Below are positions 53,960 to 63,678 of a stretch of 64,000 nucleotides of DNA, in pieces. A program made the position numbers and the translations under genes. The DNA is from an uncultured Lachnospiraceae bacterium (lineage in GTDB: Bacteria > Bacillota > Clostridia > Lachnospirales > Lachnospiraceae). Where the stretch lies: contig CAJTSH010000013.1 of assembly GCA_910578885.1 (NCBI GenBank), positions 19,130 through 83,129 on the forward strand. The letters are read 5' to 3'. Under the pieces are notes generated by a model, which made no database searches, was not told the DNA's origin, and saw only the letters and a list, made by a program, of their open reading frames with translations. Numbering within the stretch: position 1 is the stretch's first letter; each line of letters starts with the position of its first letter.

Positions 53960-55021
53960 TCAGAATAACTTTTCCTGCATTGCCGATGTATCCTGCGCAA
54001 ATTCAATTGCTTTTTCGCTGCTGATCTTATGTTTCAAAAACAAATCAAACAATGCATCATCCATTGTCTGCATCCCAAGCTTTCTGCTTGTCTGTATCAC
54101 CGAAGCAATCTGATGCGTCTTCCCCTCCCGAATCAAGTTCTTAATTGCCGCCGTCCCATGCATGACCTCAAAAGCCGCCACGCGTCCTTTGCCATCGGCT
54201 GTCGGCAGCAGCTGCTGCGAAATGACAGATTCCAGAATAGAGCCCAGCTGGACTCGTATCTGCGTCTGCTGATGCGGCGGAAACGCATCAATAATACGGT
54301 CAATCGTCGGCGCTGCGCCAATCGTATGCAGGGTGGAAAAGACGAGATGTCCGGTCTCCGCCGCCGTTATTGCAGTCGCTATGGTGTCTAAATCCCTCAT
54401 CTCTCCGACCAGCACGATATCCGGATCTTCCCGAAGCGCCGCACGCAGAGCATTGGCATAGGAAAAAGTATCCAATCCGATTTCCCGTTGATTGACAATT
54501 GCTTTTTTGTGGTTGTGAAGATACTCTATCGGATCCTCCAGCGTTATGATATGCGCATTATAATGGTTGTTAATAATGTCTAAAAGCGCCGCGAGCGTGG
54601 TGGATTTTCCGCTTCCAGTCGGTCCCGTCACCAGTACCAGCCCGCGCTTCTTCTTCGTCAGCTCAATGACCGAGCCGGGAACCCCAAGGCTCTCAGCCGA
54701 CGGAATTGTTGTTGATACCAGCCTCAGCACTGCCGCATAGGATCCCCGCTGCTTAAACACATTCACACGAAACCTTCCCAGACTCTTGATGGAATAGGCA
54801 AAATCGACCTCACCTTTCTCATACAAAATGTTCCGCTGGTGCTCCAGAAGAATATGTTCCAGCATATTTTTTGTCATTTCAGGAGTTAACTGCTCAAACT
54901 CCTGTATTTCACTTAACTCTCCGCGAATACGGCACTTAGGCCGGACGCCAACCGTAATATGTAAATCGGACGCATTCCTCTCCTTAGCCACGGTAAGCAG
55001 TTTTTCTATCGTTGTCTCCAA
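53960..55021 (-). CDS. pilT: Pilus retraction ATPase
   Basis: About 353 residues from TTG 55021, which follows AGGGGG and gives METTIEKLLTVAKERNASDLH, the standard PilT start; an ATG at 55060 inside pilB adds 13 residues. Walker A GPTGSGKST, Asp box VTLEDPIEYLH, Walker B IVLVGEMRDLDTI, His box ETGHLVFSTLHT are all intact. Its presence implies retractable pili, hence twitching or DNA uptake capability. It follows pilB with slight overlap or 28 bases depending on start. Confidence 0.92.
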   Translation of the reverse strand: METTIEKLLTVAKERNASDLHITVGVRPKCRIRGELSEIQEFEQLTPEMTKNMLEHILLEHQRNILYEKGEVDFAYSIKSLGRFRVNVFKQRGSYAAVLRLVSTTIPSAESLGVPGSVIELTKKKRGLVLVTGPTGSGKSTTLAALLDIINNHYNAHIITLEDPIEYLHNHKKAIVNQREIGLDTFSYANALRAALREDPDIVLVGEMRDLDTIATAITAAETGHLVFSTLHTIGAAPTIDRIIDAFPPHQQTQIRVQLGSILESVISQQLLPTADGKGRVAAFEVMHGTAAIKNLIREGKTHQIASVIQTSRKLGMQTMDDALFDLFLKHKISSEKAIEFAQDTSAMQEKLF

Positions 55022-55049
55022 AAAAATCCCCCTATCCTGCGTCTGTGCG

Positions 55050-56774
55050 CTAATTATCATAAGTAACGCGCTTCACTTCTTCCACCGTAGTCAAGCCCTG
55101 CAATGCATAATCAATTGCGCCCATCCGCAGTGTTTTCATTCCTTCCTCCAAAGAAATCTCCTCGATCGCGTCCGCACCTTCTCCCCTGCTGATTGCGGTC
55201 TTAAGCTTCGGCGTAACCGGCATAATCTCGTAAACTCCGATCCGCCCAAAATATCCCGTACCTCCGCAGCGCACGCATTCTCTATGAGAAGCCTCTTTTA
55301 TCATAATCTTTTTCGATTCGTTTGCTTTTCCAAGAATTTCCTTTTCAAATTCATCCGCCTCTTTCTCAATCCCGCAGACCGGGCAGACGCGCCGCAGCAG
55401 ACGCTGGGCGATAACTCCTACGGTAGAGTCTGCAATCAGATATTTCTCTACTCCCATATCTGCAAGCCGGGTTATGGTTCCCGCAGCGCTGTTCGTATGG
55501 AGCGTGCTCACCACCAGATGTCCGGTAATCGATGCCTTTACTGCGATTTCCGCCGTCTCTCTGTCGCGAATCTCTCCAATCATAATGATATCCGGGTCTT
55601 GTCTGAGAATGGAGCGCAGCGCACTGCGGAACGTAAGTCCCGCCTTCTCGTTTACCTGTACCTGATTGATACCGTTCAGATTGGCCTCAACCGGGTCTTC
55701 CACTGTGATAATATTTACACCCTCTACATTTAACTCGCTTAAAGCCGTATATAATGTAGTGGATTTCCCGCTTCCGGTCGGTCCTGTTACTAAAATCAGC
55801 CCGTTGGGGTGCTCCAGCAGCTTATCAAACTTTTCCAATTCTTCATCCGGAAACCCCAGATTCCTCTTATCCCTCGTCAGTCCTTTCTTCTGCGTCAGCC
55901 TCAGTACCGCTTTCTCGCCGTATACGGTAGGCAGTATGGATACGCGGATATCGTATTCCTGCCGGTCTACAATACTGGTCGCACGCCCGTCCTGTGGTTT
56001 TCTCTTCTCTGAAATATCCAGACCGCTGACAATCTTTAATCGTGCAATCAACGCCGAATGAATGTTAATATCATGCCGCATCGCCTCATGCAGCACCCCG
56101 TCTACACGAAAACGGATCCTCACCTGTTCCTCCATCGGTTCAATATGAATATCGCTCGTTCTTTTATGTACTGCCTGTTCAATAATCTGCTTGACCAACT
56201 TGACAATCGGAGCCTGCGTCAGGGATTCTTCGTTCGCTTCCTCTGCCGCCGCCTTTGCCCTATACTGCTCCTCTCTCTCCCTCGTAAACTGTTCTGCTAC
56301 GCGGAGCGCTTCCACATTGCCGTAGTAACGGTCAATCGCTGCTGCAATGTCGCTAACGCTTGTCACATACCGCTCCACCTGAAATCCTGTAATAATTGAG
56401 AGGTCGTCAATTGCCCGGATATCCAAAGGATCCGCCATTGCCACCTTTAAGATATTCGGGTTCCTTTCACTGAATCCAAACGGAATCAAATTATATTTAC
56501 GAAGAAGCTGCTCGTCCGTTAGCTTCGTTATCTCTTCCGAAATACGTATCCCGGAAAGCTCTATACTGTCTATCTTAAGCTGCGCCTTAAGCGCTTCAAT
56601 AATCTGCCCTTCAGTCACGATACCAAGATCTATCAATACGGAACCAAGCTTCTTCCCGCTTTTACTCGACTTTTGTTCTTCTAACGCCGCCTTGAGCTGC
56701 TCCTGGCTAATTACGCCGGCCTCAATCAGCAAATCCCCCAGCCGCTTTTTACGGCTATACCCCAATCCGTTCAT
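55050..56774 (-). CDS. pilB: Pilus extension ATPase
   Basis: 574 residues from ATG 56774 (MNGLGYSRKKRLGDLL, after GAGGAG). The MshEN-type N-terminal domain (about 1-130) has RLGDLLIEAGVISQEQL; this domain binds cyclic di-GMP in some relatives. The GspE core carries GPTGSGKST, the ITVEDPVE box, DIIMIGEIRD and a tetracysteine zinc site CPVC...CVRC (about 455-500). It powers pilus extension. It is first in the operon, with a promoter at 56805-56833. Confidence 0.92.
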   Translation of the reverse strand: MNGLGYSRKKRLGDLLIEAGVISQEQLKAALEEQKSSKSGKKLGSVLIDLGIVTEGQIIEALKAQLKIDSIELSGIRISEEITKLTDEQLLRKYNLIPFGFSERNPNILKVAMADPLDIRAIDDLSIITGFQVERYVTSVSDIAAAIDRYYGNVEALRVAEQFTREREEQYRAKAAAEEANEESLTQAPIVKLVKQIIEQAVHKRTSDIHIEPMEEQVRIRFRVDGVLHEAMRHDINIHSALIARLKIVSGLDISEKRKPQDGRATSIVDRQEYDIRVSILPTVYGEKAVLRLTQKKGLTRDKRNLGFPDEELEKFDKLLEHPNGLILVTGPTGSGKSTTLYTALSELNVEGVNIITVEDPVEANLNGINQVQVNEKAGLTFRSALRSILRQDPDIIMIGEIRDRETAEIAVKASITGHLVVSTLHTNSAAGTITRLADMGVEKYLIADSTVGVIAQRLLRRVCPVCGIEKEADEFEKEILGKANESKKIMIKEASHRECVRCGGTGYFGRIGVYEIMPVTPKLKTAISRGEGADAIEEISLEEGMKTLRMGAIDYALQGLTTVEEVKRVTYDN

Positions 56775-56804
56775 AACTTCTCCTCTTCTTCTCTGGTTCT
56801 TAAC

Positions 56805-56833
56805 ATTATAACGCAAATGTTATGTATTTTCAA
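56805..56833 (-). promoter_or_regulatory. Promoter of the type IV pilus operon
   Basis: On the minus strand TTGAAA (56828-56833), a 17-base spacer, then TATAAT (56805-56810), about 30 bases before the pilB start. The inverted pair AATCTGA (56861-56867) / TCAGATT (56902-56908) lies just upstream, between it and the divergent XRE gene, and is a candidate regulator site. Confidence 0.65.
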
Positions 56834-56964
56834 TAGTATTTTTGATAGCTTATTTTACCTAATCTGAATTAAAAATCTAACTTATACTAATAATATTCAT
56901 GTCAGATTAAAAATATTCCTATTAAACCAATAATTTAAAAAAATTTAAGAAAGAGGTGTTGGGA

Positions 56965-57324
56965 TTGAATCAGCCATTAAATAAAACGCTCCTGCGCATT
57001 GAAGAATTATGCGGTCATTATCAATGGAATCACTACCGTCTTGCCAAAAGTTCCGGTATTCCGCTGGCATCCGTCAACGCCATGTTCCATCGGAATACGT
57101 CGCCGACCATTCCCACCTTAGAGAAAATCTGCGATGGTTTTCAAATTTCCATGAAGGAATTTTTTGATTATGAAATTCTTCCGAATATTCCTGAACTTTC
57201 TTCGGACGCCAGAATATTAGTAGAACGCTATGAGCGTTTATCCGGTCCGGATAAAAAATTGCTGATTGCCTATCTGGATGGACTGCAGAAAATAAATTAT
57301 GCAAATAAAAAAGAACAGGAGTAA
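56965..57324 (+). CDS. XRE-family transcriptional regulator
   Basis: About 119 residues from TTG 56965, seven bases after AAAGAGG; the GTG at 56956 lies inside that ribosome site. Residues 8-70 are a Cro/CI helix-turn-helix (LAKSSGIPLASVNAMFHRNTSPTIPTLEKICDGFQISMKEFFDY). The short helical C-terminus (ILVERYERLSGPDKKLLIAYLDGLQ) likely dimerises. Divergent from pilB across 190 bases, so it may control the pilus operon; that is inferred from position only. Confidence 0.78.
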   Translation: MNQPLNKTLLRIEELCGHYQWNHYRLAKSSGIPLASVNAMFHRNTSPTIPTLEKICDGFQISMKEFFDYEILPNIPELSSDARILVERYERLSGPDKKLLIAYLDGLQKINYANKKEQE

Positions 57325-57350
57325 GCGCATTTCACGTTTCTCCTGTTCTT
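57311..57350 (-). terminator. Terminator after the carboxypeptidase gene
   Basis: AAGAACAGGAG (57311-57321) pairs perfectly with CTCCTGTTCTT (57340-57350). On the minus strand the stem runs into TTTTTTATTTG, a good Rho-independent terminator. On the plus strand it covers the XRE stop codon and has a weaker U-tract. Confidence 0.75.
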
Positions 57351-57362
57351 CCTTTCAGAGTT

Positions 57363-58325
57363 TCAGCTTTGCCCAAATGCGTACATCTGGGTCATTCCGC
57401 CTAACAATATTCCCTTATTTGCTTCATAGATCTCTGCAAACTGCGACATCGGAAGCGGATTTACTCCCCTCCCCACTTCGATTGTGTACCCTGGCCGGTT
57501 ATAATCCTGGATAAACCAGTCCTTATAACCTGCATAGCCGGATTGCGACGGCGTCTCTTCAACGGCATATCCACTGACTGCTCCGAAATATCTGGCAATA
57601 GCATAAGAATTTTCCGGTTCGTAGTCCAGATACTTCCAGTAAATGACTTCCCCCTGCGTATGATATGCCAGAATCAGCCCAAAGTCATGGCGGCGGGTAA
57701 ACTCATATACCGCAAGGCTTTCCGGAGCTGTAAGCGGAGCCTCTCCCACATAGTCTCGCGGAGCCGGAGAATCATAACCCTGCTCAAATTTAATCCTTCT
57801 CGCATTTTCCCATCCCGCCGGAAACTGTAAATTCAAGTCTATGCCTTCGATATTCGCTTTCCACCCCGCCGGAAACGGAATCTCCGTATAATTTTCACCG
57901 ATCTGCCTTGCCCTCTCATAGAACTCGCCCTCTGTCAGCATCCCGTTTGCCAGATCCACCCCGTCAGGATTTACCATCGGCACCATGTACAACTGAAAAG
58001 TGTGGTACAGCCAGCTTACATCCACTCCATATAGATTTCTTCCAGTAGCCGACGCCTCTGCAAACTCCTCGGCAAATTTCAAGAGCAGAGGGGTGGTTAT
58101 ATTTTCATTTGCATGAAAAGAAGCATTGTAAAATACCGCTCTTGGACCGGTTCCGATTCTTAGGTACGGAATCTCTTTTCCCATCACGCTCTTTCCAATG
58201 CTCCCTTTTAACAGAAACGGATACCGCTCCTGCAATGCGTCTATGACGCTGTTGTTTAATTCCGAAGAATACAGCTGATCCGTTGGAACCAATGTATTTT
58301 CCACCTGCTGATATCTGAAATTCAT
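57363..58325 (-). CDS. M14-family zinc carboxypeptidase
   Basis: About 320 residues from MNFRYQQVEN (ATG 58325); an ATG five codons earlier is possible. It has the M14 fold with zinc ligands in FHANEN (His, Glu) and the His of LAYHTQGE, the substrate-binding MVPMVNPDGVDL motif and the catalytic Glu in YTIEVGRG. Related enzymes are gamma-D-glutamyl-diamino acid peptidases acting on peptidoglycan peptides. No signal peptide is seen, so action on recycled muropeptides inside the cell is plausible. It lies 77 bases after the ABC permease gene and may share its transcript. Confidence 0.85.
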   Translation of the reverse strand: MNFRYQQVENTLVPTDQLYSSELNNSVIDALQERYPFLLKGSIGKSVMGKEIPYLRIGTGPRAVFYNASFHANENITTPLLLKFAEEFAEASATGRNLYGVDVSWLYHTFQLYMVPMVNPDGVDLANGMLTEGEFYERARQIGENYTEIPFPAGWKANIEGIDLNLQFPAGWENARRIKFEQGYDSPAPRDYVGEAPLTAPESLAVYEFTRRHDFGLILAYHTQGEVIYWKYLDYEPENSYAIARYFGAVSGYAVEETPSQSGYAGYKDWFIQDYNRPGYTIEVGRGVNPLPMSQFAEIYEANKGILLGGMTQMYAFGQS

Positions 58326-58402
58326 GGTCTGCCCCTGCAATTTAATCTATTTCATACTATGCAAAGGCGGGTTGTCTGATTCCTTTTCGTTATTCACCCA
58401 TT

Positions 58403-60820
58403 TCACTCCTGATAACGAATCCGTTCTACCAACGATTCTTTTTTCACATTCCGGCTCAAAGCAAAGGACAAAACCGCCTGCAAAAGCACCAATGCCAAAA
58501 TCAGCAGCAGAATTTCTATCCACGGAAAATGATAGCGGTACATTCCAATCCATCCATTCGCAGCTCCATAGCAAAACACTCCGTATCCCAACGGGATTCC
58601 CACGACAGCTGATACCAGTACAGTTCCCACCGTAAAGAAAATCCCTTCCAATTGCAAGCTGTAATTCAACTGACGGTTCGTCATTCCGATTGCCTGCAAA
58701 ATCCCAAATTCCTGCTTTCTGGTCACAATACTGGTAATCAATGTATTCGCCATATTCAAAAAGCTGATTGCTGCGACCAATGCGCCGAACAGATAGCCTC
58801 CAAGCATCATAATTCTTGCCGCAGAAAACGACCTTTCATATGCCTTCTCATAAGAACCCAGCTCCACATTCGACACTCCGCTTAGCAGTTCCCTTAACGC
58901 CTCTTCTACCTGCGCCCTGTCAGCCTCTTTGCAATCCACCCAGATATCATAAGTGTTATCTCCCTCTAAGCCCAGCTTTTGGCAGGTTTCCTCCGTCATC
59001 GCAAAATCCCCGCCGGCGCTTCCGAATGCTCCCATTATAGTTCCGTTCCAGCCTGCGCGTTTGGTTCCGTCATACAATTCCAGATTTGTCTGCCCGCCGA
59101 CTTCGAACCCATACTCATCCATCCAGTAACTATATCCGTAAATAATCCCGTCCTGCTCTGATACTTCCTCATAGGTAAATTCTCCGAGCACGCCTCCGTG
59201 CTCTAACTCCATGTCAAAATCTTCCTTGCCCATTACCACCACAGAGACCGGCTCCGCTTTCGTTTCCGGTAAACTAGCATAACATATTTTTCTGGTCCTT
59301 ACCTCTGTCACTCCCGGAATTTCTTCTATCTTTTGCAGCATTTCCCTGCCTAGGGGATTCTCCTCCAAAATCGAATCCAGATTCCGCTCCGGATAAACTT
59401 TATCGTTCATAGTATAAGATAATTCCAACTGAAACTGTCCATGAGGGACGCTTCTTCTCGCATCATATTCCACATCAATATTGCCCACAAAATTCGCAAT
59501 TACCACAAACAGAACGCAGGAAAGCCCCATTGATACAATCGTGGAAATCATCCTCCTACGGTTTCCCGTCAGATTCGCCATCGTCATTCCTTTGACGCTT
59601 AGAGTTTTCTTTCCCCGCCGGACGCTCTGCTTTCCTATGGTATTTTCCTGATAGCGCACCGCCTCTACCGGTGATATAGAAGCTACGATTCTGCATGGCC
59701 TGCGAAGTGCAAGGCGCATCGTGAAATAAGACAACAGCGCCATAAACAACGGAACCCAGACAGAAAGCAAAGAGACTCTTTCCATCCCCTCTACAGGCAT
59801 TTCTCTATACAAAAAATCAAACCCAAGCTCTGCTGCAAGATATCCGGCCAGGATTCCCGGCGGAATGGACAAAGCGGCAAGTATCTGTCCTTCTTTTTTA
59901 ATCAGATGCCTCATCTGTTTTTTCGTTGCGCCAAGAGCTTTGATTTTTCCGTACTCCTGAATTTTCTGCGTGATTCCCACCTGAAAGATATTATAGATGA
60001 CCACCGCTGAAAATAAAATTACTAAAAGCCCAATCATTACACAGCCTGCTATCGTTTCCCATCCCGGATTCATCGTCCACATCAGATAGGCATAATTATC
60101 TGAAACATACCGCTCATCTATTCCGCATTTTTTGGCAAGCTCTTTGAAATAATCCTCTGCTTCGTCCTCTGTAAAGGAAATCGTTTCATCCAGCCTGAAA
60201 TAAATGGTATAAGCTCTGTCTTCGGCAGGAACCTTTTCGTTATAACACGCTTCCGACACATACCCTGCCGCTCCGTTTACCTCTTCCTCATTTACCATTT
60301 CTTCCAGAAGCCCGCTGATGATAAAATCTTGCGCCTCATACGGCGTGTCTAATCCCCTCCGGTAGGAAATCGTAACCGCATCCCCGACCTTCGGATTTTT
60401 CAGACCTAATTTCCGGAAAAATACCGGCTGTGCGGCAATTTCATTTTTCCCCTCAGGAAAACTCCCCTCTTTCAGCTTCTGCTCCAGATTTGTCATAGAC
60501 CTCGTCTTGTCATCTGCACATAGCAGCGAAAAATTACCGTCCCCCTCTACTTCCCCAAGAGCTGCCATTCTTCCGATATCCGTAAATTCACTCCGTTTCT
60601 CCATTTCACGGATATTCTCTTCCTTTGCACCGCCAAAGGTTCCATAATAACTTCCGTATAATATCCCTGCATTGGTCTTTTCATGCCTGATCAGTCCATT
60701 GCCCAATGTTCCAATTGCCGTCAGCAGTAAAGTCGTCATAAATATGGAAATCATGATCAAGATACTGCGGGTTCTGTTTTTCTTTACATTGCTAACTGCA
60801 AGACTTGTTATCATCTTCAA
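58403..60820 (-). CDS. FtsX-type ABC transporter permease
   Basis: 805 residues. An N-terminal helix (about 18-40) is followed by a large extracellular domain (about 45-255), three helices (about 260-380), then a second similar half with one helix near 425, another extracellular part and three final helices (about 680-795) with FtsX signature (SIVTRKQEFGILQAIGMTNRQL). It has the layout of MacB/SalY-like exporters of peptides or lipoproteins. The ATPase gene lies one base upstream. Confidence 0.87.
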   Translation of the reverse strand: MKMITSLAVSNVKKNRTRSILIMISIFMTTLLLTAIGTLGNGLIRHEKTNAGILYGSYYGTFGGAKEENIREMEKRSEFTDIGRMAALGEVEGDGNFSLLCADDKTRSMTNLEQKLKEGSFPEGKNEIAAQPVFFRKLGLKNPKVGDAVTISYRRGLDTPYEAQDFIISGLLEEMVNEEEVNGAAGYVSEACYNEKVPAEDRAYTIYFRLDETISFTEDEAEDYFKELAKKCGIDERYVSDNYAYLMWTMNPGWETIAGCVMIGLLVILFSAVVIYNIFQVGITQKIQEYGKIKALGATKKQMRHLIKKEGQILAALSIPPGILAGYLAAELGFDFLYREMPVEGMERVSLLSVWVPLFMALLSYFTMRLALRRPCRIVASISPVEAVRYQENTIGKQSVRRGKKTLSVKGMTMANLTGNRRRMISTIVSMGLSCVLFVVIANFVGNIDVEYDARRSVPHGQFQLELSYTMNDKVYPERNLDSILEENPLGREMLQKIEEIPGVTEVRTRKICYASLPETKAEPVSVVVMGKEDFDMELEHGGVLGEFTYEEVSEQDGIIYGYSYWMDEYGFEVGGQTNLELYDGTKRAGWNGTIMGAFGSAGGDFAMTEETCQKLGLEGDNTYDIWVDCKEADRAQVEEALRELLSGVSNVELGSYEKAYERSFSAARIMMLGGYLFGALVAAISFLNMANTLITSIVTRKQEFGILQAIGMTNRQLNYSLQLEGIFFTVGTVLVSAVVGIPLGYGVFCYGAANGWIGMYRYHFPWIEILLLILALVLLQAVLSFALSRNVKKESLVERIRYQE

Positions 60821-60821
60821 A

Positions 60822-61490
60822 CTACTGCACCACCTTTCCGTCCTCTATGACAATGACTCTGTCGGCAAGCTGCGCAATATCCTCATCATGGGTTATCATT
60901 ACCAGCGTCTGTCCGTATTTTGCGGCAGACATCTTAAGAAGTCCGATTACTTCGTCACTTGTCTTGGAATCAAGATTTCCGGTCGGTTCGTCCGCCAATA
61001 TGATATCCGGCTTCGCCGCAATCGCTCTCGCAATGGCAACCCTCTGCTGCTGCCCGCCGGATAATGTATTTGGCAGATTGTGTATCTTCTTCTCAAGCCC
61101 TAAAGTTTTTACGATATCCATAACAAATTCTTCCTCCGGGTTCTGCCCGTCCAGACCGGAGGGAAGCACAATATTTTCCCAGACATTGATAGCAGAAATC
61201 AGATTAAACGACTGAAAGATAAATCCGATCTTTCTTCTTCTGAATACTGCAAGCTCATCTTCCTTCAAAGAGAAAATATCCTTATCGCGAATATAGACTT
61301 TGCCGTCAGTCGGCGTATCCAGTCCCCCCAGCATATGCAAAAGGGTACTCTTGCCGGAACCGGATTTCCCGATAATCGCTGCAAATTCTCCCTGAACAAT
61401 TTCGATATTGGCATCTATGACTGCCCGTACCTGATTCTCGCCTTTTCCATAATATTTGTATAAATTTTCGGTTTTTAGTATTGTATTCAT
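60822..61490 (-). CDS. ABC transporter ATP-binding protein (LolD/MacB type)
   Basis: 222 residues with Walker A GKSGSGKST (about 38-46), Q-loop FQSFNL, signature LSGGQQQR, Walker B IILADEPTG and H-loop VMITHDED. It powers the FtsX-type permease, the typical exporter of antimicrobial peptides or cell-surface lipopeptides. It is preceded by AAAGGAGCGGGAATAGCG. A terminator separates it from the upstream kinase gene, so it probably has its own, response-regulator-controlled promoter. Confidence 0.92.
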   Translation of the reverse strand: MNTILKTENLYKYYGKGENQVRAVIDANIEIVQGEFAAIIGKSGSGKSTLLHMLGGLDTPTDGKVYIRDKDIFSLKEDELAVFRRRKIGFIFQSFNLISAINVWENIVLPSGLDGQNPEEEFVMDIVKTLGLEKKIHNLPNTLSGGQQQRVAIARAIAAKPDIILADEPTGNLDSKTSDEVIGLLKMSAAKYGQTLVMITHDEDIAQLADRVIVIEDGKVVQ

Positions 61491-61601
61491 CGCTATTCCC
61501 GCTCCTTTTTCTTTTCAGACTGTACACAGCCCGCTTTCTTTTTCTAATCCGTATTTTAGAAAAGATTTCTTTCATTTCTCTTTCATGACGGAAAAAGAAG
61601 C

Positions 61602-61617
61602 CTTACAGTTTTGTAAG
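61602..61617 (-). terminator. Terminator after the histidine kinase gene
   Basis: On the minus strand CTTACA-AAAC-TGTAAG is followed by GCTTCTTTTT, 5 bases after the kinase stop. The gap 61491-61601 then carries the presumed transporter promoter, with repeated ATGAAAG units around 61575-61590. Confidence 0.6.
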
Positions 61618-61622
61618 ACTCC

Positions 61623-62849
61623 TTACTGATAGGGAAGCTGGAACACAAACCGGCAGCCGTTTTGTGTCTGCTTTCCTGCGAAAGATTTTTTAGATGAGAC
61701 CGTAAGCGTTCCCCGATGGCTCTCCAATATCTGTCTTGCCAGATATAATCCCACGCCGGAACCGGGCTGTGACTGCACAAGGTCACTGCTTCCCCGATAG
61801 AACCGCCGGAAAATCAGATTCCACTCCTCCTTAGGAATTCCCGGTCCCTCATCCTCAATTTCTATCCGTAAAAACAGGTTCATCTTCTGCATCCGGATTA
61901 TAACCGCCGTATGGCTCGGACTATATTTCACCGCATTTTCCAGAACATTGATGATTGCTTCGGACAGCCATTTCTTATCGTGCGGCAGTGTCAGCTTCTG
62001 CAGCTCCTCCTCCGCCTCAGAGACAATTTCAATCTGCTTTTCCAGCGCCTTCGGATAAATCCGGCTCACAGCCAACAGCAAAGTTTCAAAAACCACATCC
62101 TCTTGCCTGAAAATCTGAATCATTCCGGTTTCCATGCGGGAAATATTCACCAGCGCCCCCATCAATTCTTCCAACCGAAGCATCTGCTCCTTGCAGCGTC
62201 CCTCAAATTCCCGGCGTTCTGTATCTGTCAGTTTTCGCGAATCCAGTATTTCCAAGCTCGCCTTCAACGCCGCTACCGGCGTTTTCAACTGATGGGAGAT
62301 ATCTGTTACCAGTGCTTTCGTCTCCTCCTTCTCTGCCGCTGCCTGATTTCGCATCACCATAAGGCAATCCGACAGCGATTCCAGTTCATTTCCCAATGCA
62401 CCCGCCCCTTCTGATACAAAATGGCCATCCCGTAGTCTGCGCAGCTGCCCGCGCAGACTCTCTTCTTTTTTCTTTTCCTGATTTTTCATTTTCCTCTCAA
62501 GATACAGATATCCCAAAATTCCCAGAGCATAGAGCGCAAGCAGAAGAATCGTTATTTTCAGACAATTCCTGTAGAACTTTTGACGATAGACATTTCTTCC
62601 ATTATCCATATAACCGTACTTCTCCAAAAGTTCCTTCCCCTTTGCCTGCGCCTGCCGATTATTTGTCCCTTTCAATATTTCCGCCGCCTGAGATAAAGTT
62701 CTCTCGTTCTCTCCTGCTCCCACAGTCTGATATAATATGTGCATTTCATCCCGATAGTTTCCGTTCTCCATCCAGATCAGCGCCGCCTCTGCCGCCAGAA
62801 CACATAGAAAACCGACGATCAGCAGCCGGATTTTACTTTCTTTTCCCAT
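61623..62849 (-). CDS. Membrane sensor histidine kinase
   Basis: 408 residues. Two membrane helices (about 8-27 and 97-117) flank an extracellular sensor of about 70 residues. HisKA domain has His186 in DISHQLKTPVA. The HATPase domain has N-box INVLENAVKYS, G1 DEGPGIP and G2 GSGVGLYLA. The extracellular loop is too large for BceS-type intramembrane sensing. Adjacent to its response regulator (no gap) and to the ABC exporter it presumably controls. Confidence 0.92.
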   Translation of the reverse strand: MGKESKIRLLIVGFLCVLAAEAALIWMENGNYRDEMHILYQTVGAGENERTLSQAAEILKGTNNRQAQAKGKELLEKYGYMDNGRNVYRQKFYRNCLKITILLLALYALGILGYLYLERKMKNQEKKKEESLRGQLRRLRDGHFVSEGAGALGNELESLSDCLMVMRNQAAAEKEETKALVTDISHQLKTPVAALKASLEILDSRKLTDTERREFEGRCKEQMLRLEELMGALVNISRMETGMIQIFRQEDVVFETLLLAVSRIYPKALEKQIEIVSEAEEELQKLTLPHDKKWLSEAIINVLENAVKYSPSHTAVIIRMQKMNLFLRIEIEDEGPGIPKEEWNLIFRRFYRGSSDLVQSQPGSGVGLYLARQILESHRGTLTVSSKKSFAGKQTQNGCRFVFQLPYQ

Positions 62850-63545
62850 TTATTTTCTCACAATCTCCTTCCCCCAGATATAACCCAGTCCACGGATATT
62901 TTTGATGTATTCCGGCTTTGCCGTGTCCGGTTCGACTTTCTCCCGCAGCCGCCTGATATTCACCGCAACCGTGTTCTCATCCACGAACTCTCCATCCACG
63001 TCAAACAATTGTTCCAATATCTGATTCTTAGACAATATCTGTCCCGGATGCTGCATTAAGAAGGACAGAAGTTTCCACTCATTTCTCGTCAGAAAGATTT
63101 CCTTTCCCTCCCGAAAAACCCGCATCTCCTCTATGTTCATTCTAAGATTCCCGGAACGCAGCTCTTTCCCGGATTTCCCTGCCTTTTCTTTTCTCTGGAA
63201 GTATGCCTGTATTTTCATGGACAAAACAGCGAGCGAAAAAGGCTTTGCCACATAATCATCTGCACCCGCACCATATCCCATTACAAAATCACTTTCCGTA
63301 TCATTCGCCGTCAGGCAGAGCATATAGGTATCTCCTGACTCCCTTACACGCTTCATAAAGTCCAGTCCGTTTCCATCCGGCAGGTTGATATCGCAAATCA
63401 GCATGTCTGGTTCATGCTCCGCAAACAGCGCTTCCGCTTCGCGCAGTGTCTTGCAGGCATAGACCTGATATCCTTCTTTCTCCAACGTAAATGCAATGCC
63501 CCGGTTTACGCTCTCGTCATCTTCAATCAGCAAAATCGTTCCCAT
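62850..63545 (-). CDS. OmpR-family response regulator
   Basis: 231 residues. Receiver domain with acidic pocket EDDE (8-11), phospho-acceptor Asp52 (ICDINLPDGNG) and Lys in DDYVAKPFS. The winged-helix DNA-binding domain (about 130-228) has LTRNEWKLLSFLMQHPGQILSK and VNIRRLREKVEPD. It is first of the two-gene kinase operon and likely activates the neighbouring exporter in response to an envelope signal. Confidence 0.93.
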   Translation of the reverse strand: MGTILLIEDDESVNRGIAFTLEKEGYQVYACKTLREAEALFAEHEPDMLICDINLPDGNGLDFMKRVRESGDTYMLCLTANDTESDFVMGYGAGADDYVAKPFSLAVLSMKIQAYFQRKEKAGKSGKELRSGNLRMNIEEMRVFREGKEIFLTRNEWKLLSFLMQHPGQILSKNQILEQLFDVDGEFVDENTVAVNIRRLREKVEPDTAKPEYIKNIRGLGYIWGKEIVRK

Positions 63546-63575
63546 GACATCCCCCTATCTTTTTCTTCATATAAA

Positions 63576-63603
63576 ACTATACTTATTCTTTGTGGATTGT
63601 CAA
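63576..63603 (-). promoter_or_regulatory. Promoter of the two-component operon
   Basis: On the minus strand TTGACA (63598-63603), a 16-base spacer and TATAGT (63576-63581), about 30 bases before the response regulator start. Confidence 0.65.
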
Positions 63604-63678
63604 CACTCTTTCGGATAGTAACGGCAGCGCCTCCATATTAAGCGGGAAATATTCACGACAAACGCATGAGTAAACAAA

